From VFBF01 sp964530695 (GTDB taxonomy: Bacteria > Pseudomonadota > Alphaproteobacteria > Caulobacterales > Aquidulcibacteraceae), in the NCBI GenBank assembly GCA_964530695.1, contig CAZGYQ010000074.1, positions 1 through 18,318 on the forward strand: a stretch of DNA of 18,318 nucleotides, given 5' to 3'. How positions within the stretch are numbered: the stretch's first letter is position 1; every line of letters starts with the position of its first letter. This document shows positions 14,577 through 18,318 of the stretch, in pieces. The notes beneath the pieces were generated by a model. The model ran no database searches and was not told where the DNA came from. It saw nothing but the letters and a program-made list of their open reading frames with translations. The position numbers were made by a program, and so were the translations under genes.

Positions 14577-15539
14577 TTAAAGGCGGACAAGCGCCGCGCC
14601 CCACGTCAGACCGCCGCCAAGTGCTTCCATCAGCACAAGGTCGCCGGGCTTCACGCGTCCGTCCGTCACGCCTGCGTTGAGCGCAAGCGGCACCGACGCG
14701 GCGGACGTGTTGCCGTGCTGCGCGACCGTCGTGATGATCTTGTCCGTCGAGATCTGCAGGCGCCGCGCCACGCCGTCGAGGATGCGCTGGTTGGCCTGGT
14801 GCGGCACGAACCAGTCGATGTCGTCGAGGCTTGCGTTGCCCAGCCGGCAGGCCTCGATCATCGCGCCGGAGATGTGCTCGACCGCCTGGCGGAAGACCGC
14901 GTTGCCGATCATGCGCAGATGCCCGACGGTTTGCGTCTGTGAGGGCCCGCCGTCGACATAGAGCAGATCGTGATGGCGGCCGTCCGTGCGCAGGAACGTC
15001 GCAATGACGCCGCGCCCGTCGCTCACCTCCTCCGCACGGAGCACGACCGCGCCGGCGCCGTCTCCGAACAGCACGCAGGTGCCGCGATCGGTCCAGTCGA
15101 GGATGCGCGAGAATGTCTCGGCGCCGATGACGAGCGCGTTCTTCGCCTGTCCGCGCACGAGCGCGTTGTCAGCCGTCGCCAGCGCGAAAATGAAGCCGGA
15201 GCACACCGCCTGGATATCGAACGCCGCCCCCTGTGTGATGCCGAGTGCGGCCTGCACGCGGGCGGCGGTGGCGGGAAACGTCAGATCGGGCGTCGCCGTG
15301 GCCAGCACGATCAGGTCGATTTCGGAGGCGTCCATGCGCGCGTTCGCGAGCGCCGCGCGGGCTGCATGAATGGCGAGATCGGATGTCTTCTGGCTGTCGT
15401 CAGCGATGTGGCGCTGGCGAATGCCGGTGCGCTCTGTGATCCATTCGTCGCTGGTCTCGACGCGCCCGGCGAGTTCCGTGTTGGTCAGGATGCGGTCGGG
15501 CAGGTAGCCCCCGACGCCGGCAAGAACGGAGCGCCGCAT
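14577..15539 (-). CDS. fabH: 3-oxoacyl-ACP synthase III (beta-ketoacyl-ACP synthase III)
   Basis: This 320-residue condensing enzyme starts fatty-acid synthesis by joining an acyl-CoA, usually acetyl-CoA, to malonyl-ACP. The catalytic triad is complete: C113 in QAVCSGF, H247 in VPHQANQRI and N277 in QHGNTSAAS. The N-terminal GVGGYLPDRILTN, ETSDEWITERTGI and C-terminal ALGGGLTWGAALVRL are typical of FabH. The ATG begins three bases after the plsX stop, with a GGGGA inside the plsX end as ribosome binding site, so the two are translationally coupled. A 12-base palindrome (GCCTTTAAAGGC, 14573-14584) spans the stop codon. Confidence 0.97.
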   Translation of the reverse strand: MRRSVLAGVGGYLPDRILTNTELAGRVETSDEWITERTGIRQRHIADDSQKTSDLAIHAARAALANARMDASEIDLIVLATATPDLTFPATAARVQAALGITQGAAFDIQAVCSGFIFALATADNALVRGQAKNALVIGAETFSRILDWTDRGTCVLFGDGAGAVVLRAEEVSDGRGVIATFLRTDGRHHDLLYVDGGPSQTQTVGHLRMIGNAVFRQAVEHISGAMIEACRLGNASLDDIDWFVPHQANQRILDGVARRLQISTDKIITTVAQHGNTSAASVPLALNAGVTDGRVKPGDLVLMEALGGGLTWGAALVRL

Positions 15540-15542
15540 GGA

Positions 15543-16604
15543 TCAGGACATCCCCGGGGCTGCGGCGGCCGCGGACGTCACCGCCGCAGCCGCGTTCAGA
15601 CGTGCGAGATTGGCGGCCACCTCGTCGCGATAATGGCTCTTGGCCATGCGTATCGCCACATCGACGGCAGCCGCGTAGCCGAGACCGTCTGTGCCGCCGT
15701 GACTTTTCACGACGATGCCGTTGAGGCCGAGGAACACGGCGCCGTTCACAGTTCGCGGATCCATGCGGTCCTTGAGCTTTTTCAGGGCCGGCAGCGCGAG
15801 CAGCGCGCCGATGCGCGCGAGCGGTCCGCCAGTCAAAGCCTCGCGCAGGAACCCGGCCACCAGACGCGCAGTGCCTTCAGCGGTCTTCAACGCGATGTTG
15901 CCGGTGAACCCGTCCGTGACGACGACATCGACCGTGCCTCGTGAAATATCATCGCCCTCGACAAAGCCATGGAAATCCAGATCGACGCCGGCCTCGCGGA
16001 TCAGGCGCGCGGCCGCGCGGATTTCCTCGTGCCCCTTCTGGTCCTCCGAGCCGACGTTCAACAAGCCGACCTTCGGACGCGAACTGCCGCGCACAGCGCG
16101 ATGGAAGGCTTCTCCCATGATCGCGAACTCGACGAGCTGGGAGCCGTCAGCTTCGACGTTGGCGCCGACATCGAGAACGGCTGCAAATCCTGATGCTGTC
16201 GGCCACGTCGCAACAAGCGCGGGACGGTGGACACCTTCCATCTTGCGCAGGCGCATCATCGCCATCGCCATCAGCGCGCCGGTGTTGCCCGCAGATACGC
16301 ACGCCTGCGCGTCGCCCGTTTCCACGGAGACGAGCGCGTTCCACATGCTCGTGCCCTTGCCCTGGCGAAGGGCCTGCGACGGCTTCACGTCCATGGCGAC
16401 GTGCTTTTCGGCATCGCACACGCTGCTCGCCGCTTTTGCCGCGGGGCGATGTTCCAGCATCTGCGTCAGCCGAGCGGCGGGCCCATGGATCAGGAAGCGG
16501 GCGCCTGGAGACTTGCGTGCGGCGATTTCGATACCGTCGAGGACGGCCTCCGGCGCATGGTCGCCGCCCATGCCGTCCACCGAGATTACGAGGCCATCGG
16601 CCAT
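15543..16604 (-). CDS. plsX: phosphate acyltransferase PlsX
   Basis: This 353-residue enzyme converts acyl-ACP to acyl-phosphate, the acyl donor for PlsY in phospholipid synthesis, at the inner face of the membrane. It starts MADGLVISVDGMGGDHAPE, the typical PlsX N-terminus. It also contains SAGNTGALMAMAMMRL, RPALVATWPT, LLNVGSEDQKGHEEI, DVVVTDGFTGNIALK and GIVVKSHGGTDGLGYAAAVDVA, all hallmark segments. The ATG at 16604 is chosen by this alignment; its ribosome binding site is weak (GCGGAAAC upstream). The C-terminus ends in an alanine-rich tail that may be poorly conserved. It is followed by fabH after three bases. In many relatives a DUF177 (YceD) gene precedes plsX; here only 79 bases separate it from the chaperone gene. 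Confidence 0.97.
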   Translation of the reverse strand: MADGLVISVDGMGGDHAPEAVLDGIEIAARKSPGARFLIHGPAARLTQMLEHRPAAKAASSVCDAEKHVAMDVKPSQALRQGKGTSMWNALVSVETGDAQACVSAGNTGALMAMAMMRLRKMEGVHRPALVATWPTASGFAAVLDVGANVEADGSQLVEFAIMGEAFHRAVRGSSRPKVGLLNVGSEDQKGHEEIRAAARLIREAGVDLDFHGFVEGDDISRGTVDVVVTDGFTGNIALKTAEGTARLVAGFLREALTGGPLARIGALLALPALKKLKDRMDPRTVNGAVFLGLNGIVVKSHGGTDGLGYAAAVDVAIRMAKSHYRDEVAANLARLNAAAAVTSAAAAAPGMS

Positions 16605-16683
16605 CTTTGTTTCCGCTGAAATCGCCGAGATTCCGGCGCGGGCGGACCTTACCGCCCGCCTTCGGGAATGCCAAAGGGGGAAA

Positions 16684-17202
16684 TCAGGCCCCCGCGCGCC
16701 ACGCCTCGGGCGCTTCCAGCGCCTGCGGAGGCTCTCCGGCCTGACGGGCATGCAGGGCGCGCAGGCGGCCGGCAAGTTCGGGAGCAAATGACGCGCGTTC
16801 GTCGTTCCAGACATTGCGGCCCAGCGCGTCCGACAGGCGCGTCGCATCCTCCAGCGCCGCCTCATACGCCGCCAGTCGCCCGTAGAAAGCGCCCGCGAGC
16901 GCCTTCATGCGCCGCGCGACGGAAAGGTCGCCGACGCCCGACTCGCGCAGTCCCGCGTCGAACAGCCGGAAAAGCTTGTCGGTGAACGCCTGCGCCACGC
17001 GATCGGCGTCGGGGGCGGCCTTGAGGCGCAGCAGCGCCAGCGCTGCAAATGCGGCGGCCAGTTCGAAACGTCCGTCCATCGTATCGGGCGCGCGGTCGTC
17101 GCCATACAGGTCCGGCGCCCGGGCCGCATGCATGGCGGCCGCGAGAATGCGGTCGGCCGCCTCATTTGCGGCGGAATTTCCGAAGATTCGAAGGAATGAC
17201 AT
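16684..17202 (-). CDS. ubiquinol-cytochrome c chaperone family protein
   Basis: This 172-residue protein is homologous to the CBP3/UQCC1-type chaperone that assists cytochrome bc1 assembly. Recognisable features are the opening MSFLRIFG, the helical core with YGDDRAPDTMDGRFELAAAF, FTDKLFRLFDAGLRESGVGDLSVARRMK (the conserved F-D-x-x-L-R-E-x-G-V-G-D-L-x-V block) and AFYGRLAAYEAAL. An AGGAG lies 12 bases upstream of the ATG at 17202. The gene is divergent from bamE and lies upstream of plsX, the usual order in alphaproteobacteria. The function is inferred from mitochondrial homologues. Confidence 0.9.
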   Translation of the reverse strand: MSFLRIFGNSAANEAADRILAAAMHAARAPDLYGDDRAPDTMDGRFELAAAFAALALLRLKAAPDADRVAQAFTDKLFRLFDAGLRESGVGDLSVARRMKALAGAFYGRLAAYEAALEDATRLSDALGRNVWNDERASFAPELAGRLRALHARQAGEPPQALEAPEAWRAGA

Positions 17203-17241
17203 TGGTCAGGCGATCTCCTGCGCCGCCCGTTCCCACCGTCC

Positions 17242-17262
17242 GGCGCCCGGCCTGCGGGCGCC
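17242..17262. other. palindromic hairpin in the divergent chaperone/bamE promoter region
   Basis: A perfect eight-pair inverted repeat (GGCGCCCG / CGGGCGCC) with a five-base loop lies in the 133-base divergent region, 40 bases from the chaperone start and 73 from the bamE start. There is no T tract. A symmetric operator shared by both genes or an mRNA leader hairpin are possible, and so is chance in GC-rich DNA. Confidence 0.45.
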
Positions 17263-17335
17263 CTCTTGCAGGGGGCCACGGCGCGGCCTAGGCGTGACGT
17301 CTAACATATCGCCACTACGGCGTTCGAGGTGAAGC

Positions 17336-17824
17336 ATGGATCGTACGAAGCTCCCGCTGCGACAACTGGGTGTGGCCGTCGCCGTCGCCGCCGCCGGCAT
17401 GGCTCTGACCGCCTGCAACCCGATCCGCGACACCCATGGCTTCACCGCCCAGGGACAGGACCAGATCAAGGTTGAACCCGGCATCGACACGAAATCGACG
17501 GTGCTCGCGCGCCTCGGCTCGCCGTCGACGCAGAGCTCGTTCGACCAACCGGCGTGGTACTACATCACCACGATCCAGGAGCGGTATGCGTTTTACAATC
17601 CGCAGACCGTCAATCGCGAGATTCTCGTCGTGAAGTTCGATGCCGAAGACAAGGTCGCCTCAGTGGACCGCTACGGCATGGAGCGCGGACGCGTCGTCTC
17701 GTACAACGACGACAAGACGCCCACGCGCGGTCGCGAACTCGGCCTGCTTGAGCAGATCTTCGGCAACGTCGGCGGCACGCCGCCTATCCGCACGGAAGAG
17801 GACCCGCGCGATCGCCGTCGCTGA
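17336..17824 (+). CDS. bamE: outer membrane protein assembly factor BamE (SmpA/OmlA family lipoprotein)
   Basis: This 162-residue lipoprotein of the BAM complex helps fold and insert beta-barrel proteins in the outer membrane. The signal sequence ends in the lipobox LTAC, with the acylated cysteine at residue 27. The SmpA/OmlA core follows: IKVEPGIDTKSTVLARLGSPS, then WYYITTIQERYAFYNPQTVNREILVVKFDAEDKVASV. A GAGGTGA ribosome binding site lies before the ATG. The charged tail (RTEEDPRDRRR) is lineage-specific. The divergent chaperone gene and downstream hairpin frame it as a single-gene transcript. Confidence 0.94.
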   Translation: MDRTKLPLRQLGVAVAVAAAGMALTACNPIRDTHGFTAQGQDQIKVEPGIDTKSTVLARLGSPSTQSSFDQPAWYYITTIQERYAFYNPQTVNREILVVKFDAEDKVASVDRYGMERGRVVSYNDDKTPTRGRELGLLEQIFGNVGGTPPIRTEEDPRDRRR

Positions 17825-17854
17825 TCCATTCGGGCGAAACACCCCCCCATGCAC

Positions 17855-17884
17855 GAACGCCCCGGTCGCGAGACCGGGGCGTTC
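17855..17884. terminator. strong hairpin between bamE and hppA, probable bidirectional terminator
   Basis: A perfect 13-pair stem (GAACGCCCCGGTC / GACCGGGGCGTTC) closed by the loop GCGA lies 31 bases after the bamE stop and 30 bases past the hppA stop in the opposite direction. The T tract is short (TGCATTT on the + side) and nearly absent on the - side. The position between two convergent genes supports a shared terminator. Confidence 0.75.
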
Positions 17885-17913
17885 TGCATTTCAGTCTACA
17901 GTGAACCGGCGCT

Positions 17914-18318
17914 TCACGCGCCGATGTGCGCCAGCGCCGCAAGCAGCAACAGAGCCACGATGTTCGTGATCTTGATCATCGGGTTCACGGCCGGACCGGA
18001 GGTGTCCTTGTAGGGGTCNNNNNNNNNNCCAAGCGCCGCCGCCGGAAGTCATCGAGACCGCCACGAACAGACCCGTGATGATCACGCCGACGAGCATGGC
18101 GCCGAGCGAGGCGAGCGCGTCGGCCTTTCCCGCGATCGCCCAGATCGTGAAGAACAGCACGATCGGCGACAGCACCGGCAGCAGCGACGGCACGACCATT
18201 TCCTTGATCGCGGCCTTGGTCAGGATGTCCACCGCGCGTCCGTAGTCAGGCTTCGCCGTGCGACCCATGATGCCCGGGATTTCGCGGAACTGGCGGCGCA
18301 CCTCTTCCACGACCGCCG
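17914..18318 (-). CDS. hppA: membrane-bound proton-translocating pyrophosphatase, C-terminal end (partial, broken by an N gap)
   Basis: HppA couples pyrophosphate hydrolysis to proton export across the inner membrane. The visible part starts outside the window with EEVRRQFREIPGIM and AKPDYGRAVDI. Two hydrophobic membrane segments follow, the second ending VAVSMTSGGGAW, the conserved penultimate region. Ten Ns (18019-18028) come next. After them, in a different frame, DPYKDTSGPAVNPMIKITN and a last membrane helix IVALLLLAALAHIGA run to a TGA at 17914. This is the normal HppA C-terminus. Typical relatives have about 30 residues between GGAW and DPYKD, so the Ns are a placeholder for roughly 90 missing bases. 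The frame break is an assembly artefact. Reading straight through the Ns gives a false C-terminus ending at 17891. Confidence 0.93.
18019..18028. other. assembly gap (10 N)
   Basis: Ten undetermined bases lie inside hppA. The flanking coding segments are in different frames, and the intervening conserved residues are absent, so the true gap is longer than ten bases. Confidence 0.97.

Noticed and set aside
14573..14584. Palindrome GCCTTTAAAGGC over the fabH stop codon
   Set aside because: It has no loop and no T tract, so it is not a credible terminator. It is most likely a coding coincidence.
14970..15944. A 324-codon + strand open frame opposite fabH and plsX
   Set aside because: It is the complement of two genes with intact catalytic motifs. 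It has no recognisable domain and the residue bias of a shadow frame.
17891..18310. A minus-strand frame running straight through the N gap to a stop at 17891
   Set aside because: The residues after the Ns are not HppA-like, while another frame there encodes the expected HppA C-terminus ending at 17914.
1..18318. Search for insertion sequences, CRISPR arrays, phage or defence genes
   Set aside because: No transposase or integrase motifs, spaced direct repeats or defence-type domains were seen. Codon and base use look uniform along the window.

Overview
The window is GC-rich, densely coded DNA from an alphaproteobacterium. The best taxonomic marker is the block at 14188-17824: ihfA, fabH, plsX and a ubiquinol-cytochrome c chaperone homologue, with bamE divergent from them. 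This arrangement is typical of Alphaproteobacteria. A TIGR02301-family secreted protein (an alphaproteobacterial family), a proton-pumping pyrophosphatase and a beta-helix/dihaem cytochrome pair (a family named after a Hyphomonas gene) fit the same assignment. A Caulobacterales/Hyphomonadaceae-like source is plausible but is an inference.

Layout. (1) 1-1171: the 3' part of an FAD-linked 2-hydroxyacid dehydrogenase, converging on a small secreted four-cysteine protein. (2) 1256-12163: a long run of + strand genes with mostly short gaps or overlaps. It holds a Nudix hydrolase, a membrane-anchored MORN-repeat protein, an M23 peptidase, a secreted beta-helix protein, a dihaem c-type cytochrome, a nitronate monooxygenase, an SLT-type lipoprotein, a gamma-glutamyltransferase, a TIGR02301 protein, an 81-residue protein, a class III CoA-transferase and a glutathione S-transferase. 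(3) 12160-13809, - strand: a TPP-dependent acetolactate-synthase-like enzyme whose stop codon overlaps that of the GST gene. (4) 14023-14100, - strand: tRNA-Pro(GGG) with an encoded CCA end and a recognisable promoter. (5) 14188-17202, - strand: chaperone, plsX, fabH and ihfA. (6) 17336-17824, +: bamE, followed by a strong hairpin. (7) 17914-18318, -: the C-terminal end of hppA, interrupted by a 10-N assembly gap that also breaks the reading frame.

How the genes fit together. From 1780 to 9997 most products carry a signal peptide, lipobox or membrane anchor, and two are probable peptidoglycan enzymes (M23 and SLT). The stretch therefore reads as an envelope or periplasm module. At its centre is the beta-helix/dihaem cytochrome pair, a recurrent two-gene unit whose function, as far as I know, is not established. 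The 14-18 kb part is housekeeping: phospholipid and fatty-acid initiation, nucleoid protein, bc1 assembly, outer-membrane assembly and pyrophosphate energetics. I see no mobile element, CRISPR array, phage gene or attachment site, and no gene-free stretch longer than about 215 bases. The longest non-coding piece is 13810-14022.
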